Of a stretch of DNA of 64,000 bases, positions 35,670 through 44,570 are shown piece by piece. A program made the translations under genes and the position numbers. Each line of letters opens with the position of its first letter. The stretch's first letter is position 1. Below the pieces are notes generated by a model. It was not told the DNA's origin and ran no database searches. It saw only the letters and a program-made list of their open reading frames with translations. Origin of the DNA: LMUY01 sp965199005 (GTDB taxonomy: Bacteria; Pseudomonadota; Alphaproteobacteria; Acetobacterales; Acetobacteraceae); assembly GCA_965199005.1 (NCBI GenBank), contig CBDAQK010000001.1, positions 2,232,001 to 2,296,000 of the forward strand, in the 5' to 3' direction.

Positions 35670-35845
35670 TGGGAGTGGAGGAGAACAGGTTTCTCCCAGC
35701 CTGCGCTGGCGCGACAGCCTCCATCTCTTCTGAAGAGGTTCTTCGGTAGACCTAACTCTTTGATGGTCAAGCGTTTTCCGACACTATCTTTTGCAGGTGC
35801 GAAGGCCGATATCGCTTCTTCGCACACGGATGAAAGAGAGAGTCC

Positions 35846-36685
35846 ATGTCGGTGATGTCTGCTGCACCCATCCGCTTCGTGTCGGCACCGATGACTGCCG
35901 GCCGGCCGGTGAGCCGGCCCACTTGGCATTTCCGTGGCCTCCGCCGCTTCGCCTCCCCCATCGCGCTGGTGGCGTTGTGGCAGCTCGCATCGATGTCCGG
36001 GTTGGTCTCGCCGCGCGTGCTTGCCGCGCCGACCACCATTCTGGCCGCCGCCTGGGGCCTGCTCGCCTCGGGCGAGTTGGTGACCAACATGGCGGTCTCA
36101 TTGCAACGGGTTGCGATCGGACTGGCCATCGGCGTCACCTTGGGTGGCGGCCTGGCGGTGGTGTCGGGCCTGTCCCGCCTCGGCGAGGATGTGGTGGACG
36201 CGCCCATGCAGATGGTGCGCACCCTGCCATTCCTGGCGCTGGTGCCGCTCTTCATCCTCTGGTTCGGCATCGGCGAGGTGCCGAAGATCGCGCTGGTGGC
36301 GTTGGGCGCGACATTCCCGATCTACCTGAACCTCTTCGCCGGCATCCGTGGCATCGACCCGAAGCTGCTGGAGGCGGGGCGCATCTTCGGGCTCAGCCGC
36401 GTTGGGATCATCCGGCATATCGTGCTGCCTGGCGCGCTCCCCTCCGCGCTGGTCGGCCTGCGCTATGCGCTTGGCACTGCCTGGCTGTCGCTGGTGGTGG
36501 CGGAGCAGATCAATGCCACGGCCGGCATCGGCTACCTCATCAACGACGCCCGTGACTTCCTCCGTACGGACATCATCGTAGTGGGCCTGGTGCTCTATGC
36601 GATCCTCGGCTTGGCGGCGGACGCGCTGGTGCGGCTGGCCGAACGCCGCCTGCTGGCCTGGCGGCCGACATTGGTGCGCCGGTGA
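35846..36685 (+). CDS. ABC importer permease, SsuC/TauC-like
   Basis: The 279-residue permease has an N-terminal polar stretch and about six membrane helices, with the BPD_transp_1 loop near LEAGRIFGLSRVGIIRHIVLP (EAA-type, contacts the ATPase) and AEQINATAGIGYLINDARDF, typical of sulfonate/taurine/nitrate-type importers. The 176 bases between it and the TRAP operon contain no gene. Its stop overlaps the ATPase GTG (GTGA). The substrate is probably an aliphatic sulfonate or similar small organic compound. Confidence 0.88.
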   Translation: MSVMSAAPIRFVSAPMTAGRPVSRPTWHFRGLRRFASPIALVALWQLASMSGLVSPRVLAAPTTILAAAWGLLASGELVTNMAVSLQRVAIGLAIGVTLGGGLAVVSGLSRLGEDVVDAPMQMVRTLPFLALVPLFILWFGIGEVPKIALVALGATFPIYLNLFAGIRGIDPKLLEAGRIFGLSRVGIIRHIVLPGALPSALVGLRYALGTAWLSLVVAEQINATAGIGYLINDARDFLRTDIIVVGLVLYAILGLAADALVRLAERRLLAWRPTLVRR

Positions 36686-37413
36686 GCGCCGTGGCCGGCG
36701 TCCGCGTCCAGGGATTGACCCGTCGTTTCGGCGACAACCACGTGCTGGACGACCTGGACCTGGACTTGGCACCCGGTGCTTTCGTGGCGCTGCTGGGCCG
36801 CAGCGGCTCGGGCAAGACGACGCTGCTGCGTACGCTGGCGGGTCTCGACCCAGCTCCGGCAGAGGCCGAGATCCAGGTCCCGACCACCTCCGCCGTCGTT
36901 TTCCAGGAGCCGCGCCTGCTGCCCTGGAAGCCGGTTTGGGAAAACGTGGCGCTCGGCCTTCCCGGCGATGGTGCGCGCCGCCGGGCCGAGGCGGCGCTGG
37001 CCGAGGTGGGGCTAGAGCACCGTATGGAGGCCTGGCCCGTCACGCTTTCGGGTGGTGAGGCGCAGCGGGCGGCTCTGGCCCGTGCCCTGGTGCGGCAGCC
37101 CGGCCTGTTGCTGCTGGACGAGCCGTTTGCCGCGCTAGACGCTCTCACACGGATGCGCATGCACGCGCTGGTGCTGGATTTATGGCGCGTCCACGCTCCC
37201 ACGACGCTGATCGTCACGCATGACGTGGATGAGGCCTTGCTCTTGGCCGATCGCGTCCTGGTGCTGGAGAACGGGCAGATCGCCACCGACGTGGCGGTCG
37301 ATCTCCCGCGCCCGCGTGACCCGGCGGAGCCTGGCTTCGGCCCGCTGCGTGCCCGTCTGTTGCGGGCGCTGGGTGTGGAGCCGGTTATCAGGGTTTTGGA
37401 GCCACATGCATGA
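36682..37413 (+). CDS. ABC importer ATPase, SsuB/TauB-like
   Basis: The 243-residue ATPase has Walker A LGRSGSGKTT (about residues 36-45), a Q-loop in VVFQEPRLLPWKPVWENV, signature LSGGEAQRAALARAL, Walker B LLLLDEPFAALD and the H-loop VTHDVDEA. The LLPWKPVWENV block is typical of the sulfonate/nitrate/taurine group. GTG start at 36682 overlaps the permease stop, and its own stop overlaps the ATG of the binding-protein gene, so all three are translationally coupled. Confidence 0.92.
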   Translation: MSAVAGVRVQGLTRRFGDNHVLDDLDLDLAPGAFVALLGRSGSGKTTLLRTLAGLDPAPAEAEIQVPTTSAVVFQEPRLLPWKPVWENVALGLPGDGARRRAEAALAEVGLEHRMEAWPVTLSGGEAQRAALARALVRQPGLLLLDEPFAALDALTRMRMHALVLDLWRVHAPTTLIVTHDVDEALLLADRVLVLENGQIATDVAVDLPRPRDPAEPGFGPLRARLLRALGVEPVIRVLEPHA

Positions 37414-38372
37414 GCCTCCCCCGCCGTACCTTGCTCGGCGCCATGCTCGCTATGCCGGCCTTGGTGCGGGCGGCCCCGCCGGTCACCATCCGCATGTCCC
37501 AGTTCAAGGCGGGAGACGCGCTGGTGCTGCGCCTGGCCGGTCAAGCCGACACGCCCTACCACGTCGAGTGGTCCGAATTTGCCACGGGCAATCAGATGCT
37601 GGAGGCGGTCAGTGCCGGGGCGATCGACCTGGCCTATGGCAGCGAAATTCCCTCGATCTTCGGCGTGCTGACCGGGGCGCAGGTGAAGGTGGTTGGCGTG
37701 ATCAGGGGCGACGTCAACGAGCAGGTGGTGCTGGTCCCCGCCGGGTCCAGCATCACGAAGCTGGCGGATCTCCGTGGCAAACGGGTCGGCTACGTGCGGG
37801 CCACCACGACGCATTACTATCTTCTGCGGATGTTGGCGTCGGCCGGGCTGACCTGGCGCGACATCACGCCCGTGAACCTCTCGCCGGCGGACGGGGCTGC
37901 TGCATTCCGCGCTGGCGCGCTCGATGCCTGGGCGATCTATAGCTATTCGGTGCCGCTGGCGGTCGATGCCGGGGCGCGGGTGCTGACCACGGCACAGGGT
38001 TTCCTGTCTGGCAACTACCTCAACATCGCCGCCCCTGCCGCTCTGGCGGACCCGGCCAAGCGGGCGGCCATGATCGACCTGCTGGTCCGTATTGGCCGCG
38101 CCTATGCCTGGATAGATGACCATCACGCCGACTACGCCAAGGCCGAGGCGGCGGCGCTCAACGTGCCGGAGGCGGTGATCCGCTCCCTGGTGGACAATGT
38201 CAGCCAGCCGCGCCGGCTGACGGCCCCGACCGATGCTGATGTCGTCTCCCAGCAGCAGGTCGCCGACGTATTTGCAACGGCCGGTGTGCTGCCTCATCCC
38301 GTGGACGTGTCAACGCTATGGGACCGCCAATTCGGCATAGAATTAGGCGCGCATCTGCGGGAAACCACCTGA
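37410..38372 (+). CDS. ABC importer substrate-binding protein, SsuA-like
   Basis: The 320-residue protein starts with a twin-arginine-like leader (PRRTLLGAMLAMPALVRA) and is periplasmic. It follows the SsuA/NMT1 plan: QMLEAVSAGAIDLAYGSEIP, then LRGKRVGYVRATTTHYYLLR, and ALDAWAIYSYSVPLAVDAG. It most likely binds an aliphatic sulfonate or related compound. The gene order is permease-ATPase-binding protein, and no SsuD monooxygenase or SsuE reductase follows, so the use of the imported compound must depend on genes elsewhere. Confidence 0.88.
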   Translation: MSLPRRTLLGAMLAMPALVRAAPPVTIRMSQFKAGDALVLRLAGQADTPYHVEWSEFATGNQMLEAVSAGAIDLAYGSEIPSIFGVLTGAQVKVVGVIRGDVNEQVVLVPAGSSITKLADLRGKRVGYVRATTTHYYLLRMLASAGLTWRDITPVNLSPADGAAAFRAGALDAWAIYSYSVPLAVDAGARVLTTAQGFLSGNYLNIAAPAALADPAKRAAMIDLLVRIGRAYAWIDDHHADYAKAEAAALNVPEAVIRSLVDNVSQPRRLTAPTDADVVSQQQVADVFATAGVLPHPVDVSTLWDRQFGIELGAHLRETT

Positions 38373-38941
38373 CGCAGAGCTAGGGAGGTTAGTGTCGCGT
38401 CGCGAATGCCGCTGCATACGGGTTTCGCCCTGTTGCGCGACTGCCTCGTCTAGCAACAGCAAGGCGTCCAGGAGGCGCAAATCCTGGTCGCTGCTGAAGC
38501 TGTGGAATGCGTCGTTCAGGGCGGCGAAGTACAACGCTCCGCCAGTCGGAATGATGTCCGCATCCGCAAAGACCGCCCGTAATGCTGGCAGGATATTACC
38601 GCTATCCACCGCTTCGGTCGGACCGATGGCGGCGATGGCCGCCGGGCCATCTGTTCGTCTGAGAACGTCGGCGGTTCCGGCTCCGCTTGTGGGGCGGGCA
38701 CAACGGCAAGGCCGTCCGGCAACAGTGCTGGGTGAGGCGGCGCGCCACGACCAGAGATGGTCGCGGGAACAACTATCGACGAGTTCGGTTCAGATTTGAA
38801 AATGGACGCCATCGCGCGCAGCGGCGCTGTTATCCGCCAGGAAGTCGATGAACGATACGCGCCATTCGTCTTCTGCAATTCTCCAATTTGATTCTCAAGT
38901 GCTTCGATATTGCGTGAATGCGGGCTCGGGATATGGTTCAT
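38343..38941 (-). pseudogene. Decayed glycosyltransferase-linker/methyltransferase gene
   Basis: On the minus strand the sequence encodes in one frame EALENQIGELQKTNGAYRSS followed by TSWRITAPLRAMASIF, a linker seen in large polysaccharide-biosynthesis proteins. It continues in a different frame as DGPAAIAAIGPTEAVDSGNI, then ADIIPTGGALYFAALND and LLDALLLLDEAVAQQGE, which resembles the C-terminal end of a class I methyltransferase. At least one frameshift near 38650 breaks the gene, and the middle domains are missing. Its 3' end runs 30 bases into the 3' end of the ABC binding-protein gene. This remnant fills the gap between the SsuA-like gene and the FAD oxidase gene. Confidence 0.55.
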
Positions 38942-38997
38942 ATAGGAGCCGTCCGCCCGCTTCGCTTACGTTGAATAGCTGTGGGCGCTCCTCAGGG

Positions 38998-40155
38998 TCA
39001 ATGAATTTGCCGGTGATTACCTCCACGGATGGCGAGCCAGGGTGGGGTCAGCACCCGTCCGGCGGCAAGTTCGGTGACTTCGCTGGCCGCCATCTCGCCC
39101 GCGATCGCCCGTCCCACCAACTCGCCCATGAGCGCGCCTAGTTTGAACCCATGGCCGGAGCAGGCGCTGACCAACCAGCCTGCCGCACCCATTGGGTGGA
39201 CCAAGAACTGCTCCGTCTGCGTGACCGTGTAGAAGCACGCCTTCTGTTCCAGCACGCCATAGCGGTCCAGGTCGCGGTAGGTGGCGCGTGCGGCCGGCCA
39301 TAGCCGGGCCAAATCCTGCGCGGTGGCCACCCTATCGCCATCCGGGTCCCCGGTGCGGGAAAACACGTGGTCGCCCACCTTCAGCCGCGTTCCGCGCCGG
39401 GGCGGCAGGGTGTAGGTGCCGCCGCCATCCGCCCGCAAATCCAACATGACCGGCGCCTGGGACCATGCCTCCGCCATGTCCGCCGGCGGCGAGAAATAGA
39501 GCACTGCCTGCCGCGAGGGCACGCCGACGCCGCGCAGCCCGGGCACCAACCGGTCCGCCCAGGCCCCCGCCGCCACGATCACGACGTCGCCGGCATGGGT
39601 CGCACCGCCGGCCACGACGCGGCCATGCTCCGGATCGACCTCGGTGACGAGGGTGCTGGTATGGAACACCACGCCCAACCGGCCGAGCAGCACGACAAGG
39701 TCAGTCAGGATGCGAACCGGGAACAGCATTCCCGCGCCCTCGGTGCTGACGACGCGTAGCAGCCCATCGGGGATGATCATGGGAAAGCGCCGTTCCACCT
39801 CATCCAGCGGAACCTCGTGGAACCCCACCTCCATCGCCGTCAGCGACCGCGACACGCTGTCGAACCAGCCATTATCCCGTCGCATGAAGTACACCGCAGG
39901 GCACGGCTCGTAATGCGAGGTGCCGATGGCGCCCCACAGGCTGTCCCAAACGCGGAAGGCTTCCGGCATCAGATGCGCATACCCCTGCATCAGGCCATAG
40001 GCATGGCGGGTGATCCGATGCTCGTCGTAGGACGAGGCGCGGGGATTGGGCAGCGGGCCTTGCTCGAACAGCTCGACGGCAAAGCCGCGCCGGGCGAGCG
40101 CCCAGGCCGTGGACAGCCCGGCGATGCCCCCGCCAACGATCAAGGCTTTGTTCAT
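38998..40155 (-). CDS. DAO-family FAD oxidoreductase, sarcosine oxidase/N-methyltryptophan oxidase-like
   Basis: The 385-residue flavoprotein begins with the dinucleotide motif GGGIAGLSTAWALARRGF and has the MSOX/SolA signatures SSYDEHRITRHAYGLMQGYA, a central VIVAAGAWADRLVPGL, and a C-terminal SACSGHGFKLGALMGELVGR. The CSGHGFK block with cysteine is where monomeric sarcosine oxidases attach FAD covalently. The enzyme would demethylate or deaminate a secondary amine. It is divergent from the Rieske oxygenase gene, with 87 bases between the starts, suggesting one shared control region and a shared N-methylated substrate. Confidence 0.88.
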   Translation of the reverse strand: MNKALIVGGGIAGLSTAWALARRGFAVELFEQGPLPNPRASSYDEHRITRHAYGLMQGYAHLMPEAFRVWDSLWGAIGTSHYEPCPAVYFMRRDNGWFDSVSRSLTAMEVGFHEVPLDEVERRFPMIIPDGLLRVVSTEGAGMLFPVRILTDLVVLLGRLGVVFHTSTLVTEVDPEHGRVVAGGATHAGDVVIVAAGAWADRLVPGLRGVGVPSRQAVLYFSPPADMAEAWSQAPVMLDLRADGGGTYTLPPRRGTRLKVGDHVFSRTGDPDGDRVATAQDLARLWPAARATYRDLDRYGVLEQKACFYTVTQTEQFLVHPMGAAGWLVSACSGHGFKLGALMGELVGRAIAGEMAASEVTELAAGRVLTPPWLAIRGGNHRQIH

Positions 40156-40242
40156 GATGTCTCCACTGCGCGTCGCGGGATTGACTGTAGCCCCGGCCAG
40201 CCGGTTTCTGCGATATCACCTCTGCTGCTCAGGGAACCCCCT

Positions 40243-41496
40243 ATGACCGACCTCGCCCGCATCCGTGCGCTGCTCGACAGCCGCCGACCCGGCCATGCGA
40301 TGCCGCAGGCTTTCTACACCGACCCCGATATCTTCGCCTTCGACATCGACGCCATCTATCACCACTCCTGGATCATGGCCGGGTTCGAGGCGGAACTGCC
40401 GCAGCCCGGCTGCACTTTGGCGCTGACAATCGGCCGTTCCCCCGTCGTCATCGTGCGGGACCGGGCAGGGGACCTGCGCGCGTTCCACAATTCGTGCCGG
40501 CATCGCGGCGCGCAAATCTGCGCCAACGGCACCGCCCGGCGTCCCCGTCTGGTTTGCCCCTACCATAACTGGTCGTACGATCTACAGGGCAGGCTGGTTC
40601 ACGCGGTCCGTATGGGCGAGGGCTTCGATCCCTCCGGCTATAGCCTGCGACCGGTCGCGCTGCGGACCATCGAGGGCACGGTCTATGTCTGCCTCTCTGA
40701 GACGCCGCCCGCGTTCGACGACTTCCACGACCAGTTCGCCCCCATGCTGGCGCCGCACCAGCTGCGCCGGGGCAAGGTCGCGCACGAGGCGACGCTCGTC
40801 GAGAAAGCCAATTGGAAGCTGGTCATGGAGAATGCGCGCGAGTGCTACCATTGCAGCGCAAACCATCCGGAGTTGTCCATCAGCTTCCCGGTGCTCCGCC
40901 GTTCGTTGACGGACGCCGAGCAGCGGGAGATTGCCGCCAGCTTTGCCAGCCGCATGGCGGAGCAGGGGCTGGCAACGGGCCCGATCCGCGGCCCATGGTG
41001 GGAGGCAGGGCGGTTTCCGCTCAATCCCGGCGTGCAGTCGATGACCATGGATGGCCTGCCTTGCGTGGACCGCCCGATCGGCCAGGTGGGCAATGGCGAC
41101 GTGGGATCGCTGCGCTGGTCGCTGGAGCCGCACTGCTTCGCCCACGCGCTGGGCGATTACGTGTTCATGTTCAGCGCCATGCCCACCGGTCCGGAGGAGA
41201 CGGTCGTCACCGCGAAATGGCTGGTGAGCGCCGATGCGGTGGAGGGGGTGGACTACACCATCCCCCGCCTGACGGAGCTATGGGACACCACCAATCTGCA
41301 GGATCGCGAATTGGCCGAGAACAACCAGCGCGGGGTGCGGTCGAGCGGGTTCGTCCCAGGCCCGTATTCACCGGAGGCGGAGTCGCTGGTGATGCGTTTT
41401 ACCGATTGGTACTGCAATAGGGCGGCCGGCTATCTTGCCGAGCATGGGCATACGCCCCGCAGGCTGCATACAGATGAATGCGAAACTGTCGGCTGA
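40243..41496 (+). CDS. Rieske non-heme oxygenase alpha subunit, GbcA/stachydrine demethylase-like
   Basis: The 417-residue enzyme has the Rieske cluster site CRHRG (Cys85, His87) and CPYHNW (Cys105, His108), and the mononuclear iron site NARECYHCSANHPEL with His203 and His208. The ECYHC-x-x-x-H form and the FAHALGDYVFMFSAMPTGPE block fit the group that demethylates quaternary amines such as glycine betaine, stachydrine or carnitine, rather than aromatic-ring dioxygenases. No beta subunit or reductase gene is adjacent, so electrons must come from elsewhere. Its divergent partner is a sarcosine-oxidase-like enzyme that could take the next demethylation step. Confidence 0.87.
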   Translation: MTDLARIRALLDSRRPGHAMPQAFYTDPDIFAFDIDAIYHHSWIMAGFEAELPQPGCTLALTIGRSPVVIVRDRAGDLRAFHNSCRHRGAQICANGTARRPRLVCPYHNWSYDLQGRLVHAVRMGEGFDPSGYSLRPVALRTIEGTVYVCLSETPPAFDDFHDQFAPMLAPHQLRRGKVAHEATLVEKANWKLVMENARECYHCSANHPELSISFPVLRRSLTDAEQREIAASFASRMAEQGLATGPIRGPWWEAGRFPLNPGVQSMTMDGLPCVDRPIGQVGNGDVGSLRWSLEPHCFAHALGDYVFMFSAMPTGPEETVVTAKWLVSADAVEGVDYTIPRLTELWDTTNLQDRELAENNQRGVRSSGFVPGPYSPEAESLVMRFTDWYCNRAAGYLAEHGHTPRRLHTDECETVG

Positions 41497-41592
41497 TGCC
41501 GGCCGGGTTGCGAGGGCGGTGACCCGGACTTATGCTGGCGTCTCCTTCCACGGAAGGTTTGGCAACGCTCGAGCACGTCAGGAACTGGCCCG

Positions 41593-43032
41593 GTGATCAC
41601 TGCGTTTGGTGCCATCGTCATACCCCTGACCCTGCTTTGCGCCTTCTGGCCCGAGTGGCTGATGGTGTTGGTGGTTTTCACGGGCGGGTTCGAGGCGGCC
41701 GCCAGCATGGTGCTGGGCTCGTTCGGCGTTCAGCTCAACATACTGCCCGCACTGGTGTTCATGTCGCACTTGGTCCTGTTGCGGATCCTGGGGGGACGAT
41801 TTGCCGGCCAGGCGGAAGTCGTCCGATTGATGAATCCGCTCCTGATCTTCCTTGGTATCGTCATCGTCGGTGCGTTGCTGTTGCCCAACCTGTTCTCTGA
41901 ATCCCTTATGATTTGGCCGCAGAAATCGGACGAGCACGTACAGGCTCTGCTGACGTTCAGCGGGGCAAACATCACGCAGACGCTCTACATGGTCCTGAAC
42001 GTCGGCGTGACGTTTTCATTCGCGATCTACATTGCCTCTTACCCTACCCGGGCGCGGCGGCTGCTCTATGCCTATCTCGCAAGCGGTCTGACGGTCGTGG
42101 TGGTCAGTGTCTGGCAGTTCGCCAGCCGCGTGTCCGGGATTCCGTTCCCCGATGGGTTTTTCTATTCAAACCCCGGCTGGGCAGTCCTTTCGAACCAGAT
42201 GATCGGTTTTGGCATTCCGCGGACGAACGGCCCGATGACCGAACCGTCGGCGCTGGGCGCATTCCTGTGCGGTATCATCTACGCCTCGGGCTGGCTCATG
42301 CTGCACGGGCGGAGCAACAGGCTGGTCAAGGTCACCCTGGTTTCCGCCATATTGGGTGTGATGTTGTCCACCTCGACGACGGGGTTCGTGATCTTGGCGC
42401 TTGGAGCCGCCATCACGGGGATCTACGTTGTGACCACGGCAAGGGCCGACGTGGTCCGGCGGTTCGGCCGCGTGGCCGTTCCAGTGGCGGTGGTGGCGAT
42501 TGTTGGAACGCTGTCCCTCCCCATCCTGGCCCCCAACATCGTCGACGCGGCTGGCGTCGTCGTCCAGCAAACCCTGTCCAAAACAGACTCCCAATCCTAT
42601 GACGAACGCAGCGAAGCCGACTGGGACAGTATCGCACTCGCGGTTCCGACCTATGGGCTGGGCGCGGGTTGGGGCAGCAACCGGTCATCCAGCCTCATCC
42701 CCGGCATCATCGGAAACGCGGGGCTGCCCGGCCTGGCCATTATCATCTGGGCGATTTTAAGCATGCGCCGCGCCATCCGCACGACGGCGCCCTTCGTCAG
42801 AAATCCGGACCACCAATGGGCGCTCCAGGGCCTATCCGCGGGCACGCTCGGGTACTTTCTTGCAACGATGGTTTCGGGTCCGACGATCAGTTCGCTGACA
42901 TTCTATGCCCTGTTGGGGACACAGCTTGGCGTCGTCGCAAGGGCCCGCCTGGCAACCGCGGAACGAAGCCGTGCCGCCTTGATGCAGGCGAACGGGCAGG
43001 CCGTGCCCGATGCACTCGCGGGCACCCCCTGA
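41593..43032 (+). CDS. O-antigen ligase/polymerase-like multi-pass membrane protein
   Basis: The 479-residue protein has about eleven to twelve hydrophobic helices and a large polar loop (TDSQSYDERSEADWDSIALA, about 345-365), followed by YGLGAGWGSNRSSSLIPGI. That loop resembles the periplasmic loop of Wzy polymerases and WaaL ligases, which join or transfer polysaccharide units. Family assignment rests on topology and the loop pattern, not on a clear signature. Translation probably starts at GTG 41593 behind AGGAACTGG. It converges with the acyltransferase gene. Confidence 0.72.
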   Translation: MITAFGAIVIPLTLLCAFWPEWLMVLVVFTGGFEAAASMVLGSFGVQLNILPALVFMSHLVLLRILGGRFAGQAEVVRLMNPLLIFLGIVIVGALLLPNLFSESLMIWPQKSDEHVQALLTFSGANITQTLYMVLNVGVTFSFAIYIASYPTRARRLLYAYLASGLTVVVVSVWQFASRVSGIPFPDGFFYSNPGWAVLSNQMIGFGIPRTNGPMTEPSALGAFLCGIIYASGWLMLHGRSNRLVKVTLVSAILGVMLSTSTTGFVILALGAAITGIYVVTTARADVVRRFGRVAVPVAVVAIVGTLSLPILAPNIVDAAGVVVQQTLSKTDSQSYDERSEADWDSIALAVPTYGLGAGWGSNRSSSLIPGIIGNAGLPGLAIIIWAILSMRRAIRTTAPFVRNPDHQWALQGLSAGTLGYFLATMVSGPTISSLTFYALLGTQLGVVARARLATAERSRAALMQANGQAVPDALAGTP

Positions 43033-43065
43033 CGCGGTCTCTGGTTGGCGCACATCGGATTGAGT

Positions 43066-44157
43066 CTAGGTCCGCTCGGACGATAGCCTTGCGGGAAGCC
43101 GGTCTGCCGTCATCCACTGCGTCAGTATCCGACGGGCTGGCCCGTCGAAGAATCGCAAGGCAAATGCAGACGCGGCAAACACGGCGACAACCGTCACAGC
43201 CGCCAGAAGGTGGACGTTGACAGTGCGCAGGACCGTCTGATGAAGCCCCGAGGCGAGCAACTCCAACGGCATGTGCAAAACGTAGATCGGATAGGACAAG
43301 GCCCCGATCCAAAGCGCCCACCGGCCGGTCGTTTGCTGGCCTATTCCAAGCACGACGATCGCTGGCAGGATGAGCGTCGTGCAAATGATGTCGACCCAAG
43401 GAATGCTTGCCAGGTCCCACGGGGTCGAACACGCCATGACCATCAGCATGGCGGCGTATAGCAGCACGGGACCGAACGGCAGACGCGGCATCCGGCTGGC
43501 GGGAAGCAGCCGGAAGATGACGACGCCAAGGGTGAATCCAAAGCTCACCCGGCCCACGCCGCCCCAGAAGGTTTTGACGTCGAACCCAACATTCTCGGAA
43601 TGATAAAGCGCGCCACACGCCACCCATCCCAGCCAACTGAGAGCGACGACGACCACGAGCGCCCGGGTAGACGCGCGAACGCCGATCCACGCCCAGACCA
43701 TGTTGGCCGCGAGTTCCATCGATAAGGTCCATAGCGGCGAATTGGCCGGAAACAGCTCGTTCGCCAGAGCGCTACTGCCGTAAAACATCGGCAACAACAG
43801 GCTGTTGAACATCACTGACTCGAGGATATTCGGCAAGGTGTTGACCCGGTCGGGGTAGGTCAGCCACTTCATCAGCAAAAGTGCCGTCCCGATAGTCAGG
43901 CCCAGCGCTACAAGCGGATAGAAGCGAATGAGTCGCTTGATGAAGAATTGCCGCCAAGAAAGCTGGCTTTTCAGCGGCGCTTCATATGCATGGGCGACGA
44001 CAAAGCCACTTAATACAAAGAAGAAATCTACCGCGAGATAACCGCGGGGGAACAAGTCGACCTGCATTTTGTTGACGCCGAGATGATAGACCACCACGCT
44101 GAGGGCGGCCACACCACGCAATACGTCCAAGGTCTCAAAACGCTTGATCGCCAACAC
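43066..44157 (-). CDS. Acyltransferase-3 family membrane protein (OafA/YrhL-like)
   Basis: The protein has about ten membrane helices and the hallmark N-terminus ETLDVLRGVAALSVVVYHLG, where the R and H lie at the active site. YLAVDFFFVLSGFVVAHAY and FIKRLIRFYPL follow in the usual order. These enzymes O-acylate surface polysaccharides or other exported glycans. No ATG lies at the expected start; GTG 44157 fits the family, while GTG 44262 would add 35 residues without family character. It faces the O-antigen ligase-like gene with a 33-base gap, suggesting both work on a surface glycan. Confidence 0.85.
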   Translation of the reverse strand: MLAIKRFETLDVLRGVAALSVVVYHLGVNKMQVDLFPRGYLAVDFFFVLSGFVVAHAYEAPLKSQLSWRQFFIKRLIRFYPLVALGLTIGTALLLMKWLTYPDRVNTLPNILESVMFNSLLLPMFYGSSALANELFPANSPLWTLSMELAANMVWAWIGVRASTRALVVVVALSWLGWVACGALYHSENVGFDVKTFWGGVGRVSFGFTLGVVIFRLLPASRMPRLPFGPVLLYAAMLMVMACSTPWDLASIPWVDIICTTLILPAIVVLGIGQQTTGRWALWIGALSYPIYVLHMPLELLASGLHQTVLRTVNVHLLAAVTVVAVFAASAFALRFFDGPARRILTQWMTADRLPARLSSERT

Positions 44158-44570
44158 CCAGTTCCCAAACGGACAGTTTTTGTCAGTCCGCTTCGTAATG
44201 CGACGGGCTGACGAGCGAGTCCAGCAAGATCGCAGAAGTCGGTTCGCACGCGAGATAGGCACGCTGAATTTCTGAGCGGCCGCCCACCAACAAAATGCTA
44301 TTTGTCAATCACTTGCATTCTGCAAAATTAGGGGCATGGCGGATAAGCGCAGCGTCATCCGCCTCGTCGCGAGACTGGGCGGCGGATGACGCTTCGCTTA
44401 TTCGCCCTACATCGATGCGGCAAAGTGTTCCCGGGCAGACAGTTATGGCAACGGCACCCAGCAACCGCATCGTCAGCTTCCCCGAGCCTAGCTTCCTTCT
44501 TCCATACAAGTGTTGTAGCTCACCCACCGGGCCACCGTGGCGACGACGACCCACAACGGAGGGGACACCC
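44158..44570. other. Divergent control region between the acyltransferase and dehydratase genes
   Basis: No gene is seen in this 413-base interval apart from a possible 5' extension of the acyltransferase frame to 44262. The stretch around 44290-44330 is AT-rich, and TTGACA occurs on the minus strand (complement of 44303-44308) but without a matching -10 box. Both divergent genes must be controlled from here. No operator palindrome was clear. Confidence 0.4.
44558..44564 (+). promoter_or_regulatory. Ribosome binding site that sets the dehydratase start
   Basis: GGAGGGG sits 6 bases before ATG 44571, a strong Shine-Dalgarno match. It decides this start over the earlier in-frame ATG at 44295, which would add 92 residues with no resemblance to the dehydratase family. 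Confidence 0.7.

Noticed and set aside
36573..38297. A 574-codon open frame on the minus strand across the SsuABC-like genes
   Set aside because: It lies opposite three well-supported, overlapping transporter genes. Its product is rich in Arg, Gly, Pro and Ser without any motif, as expected from the complement of GC-rich coding sequence.
44303..44308. TTGACA on the minus strand as the acyltransferase promoter
   Set aside because: No acceptable -10 box occurs 16-18 bases downstream.
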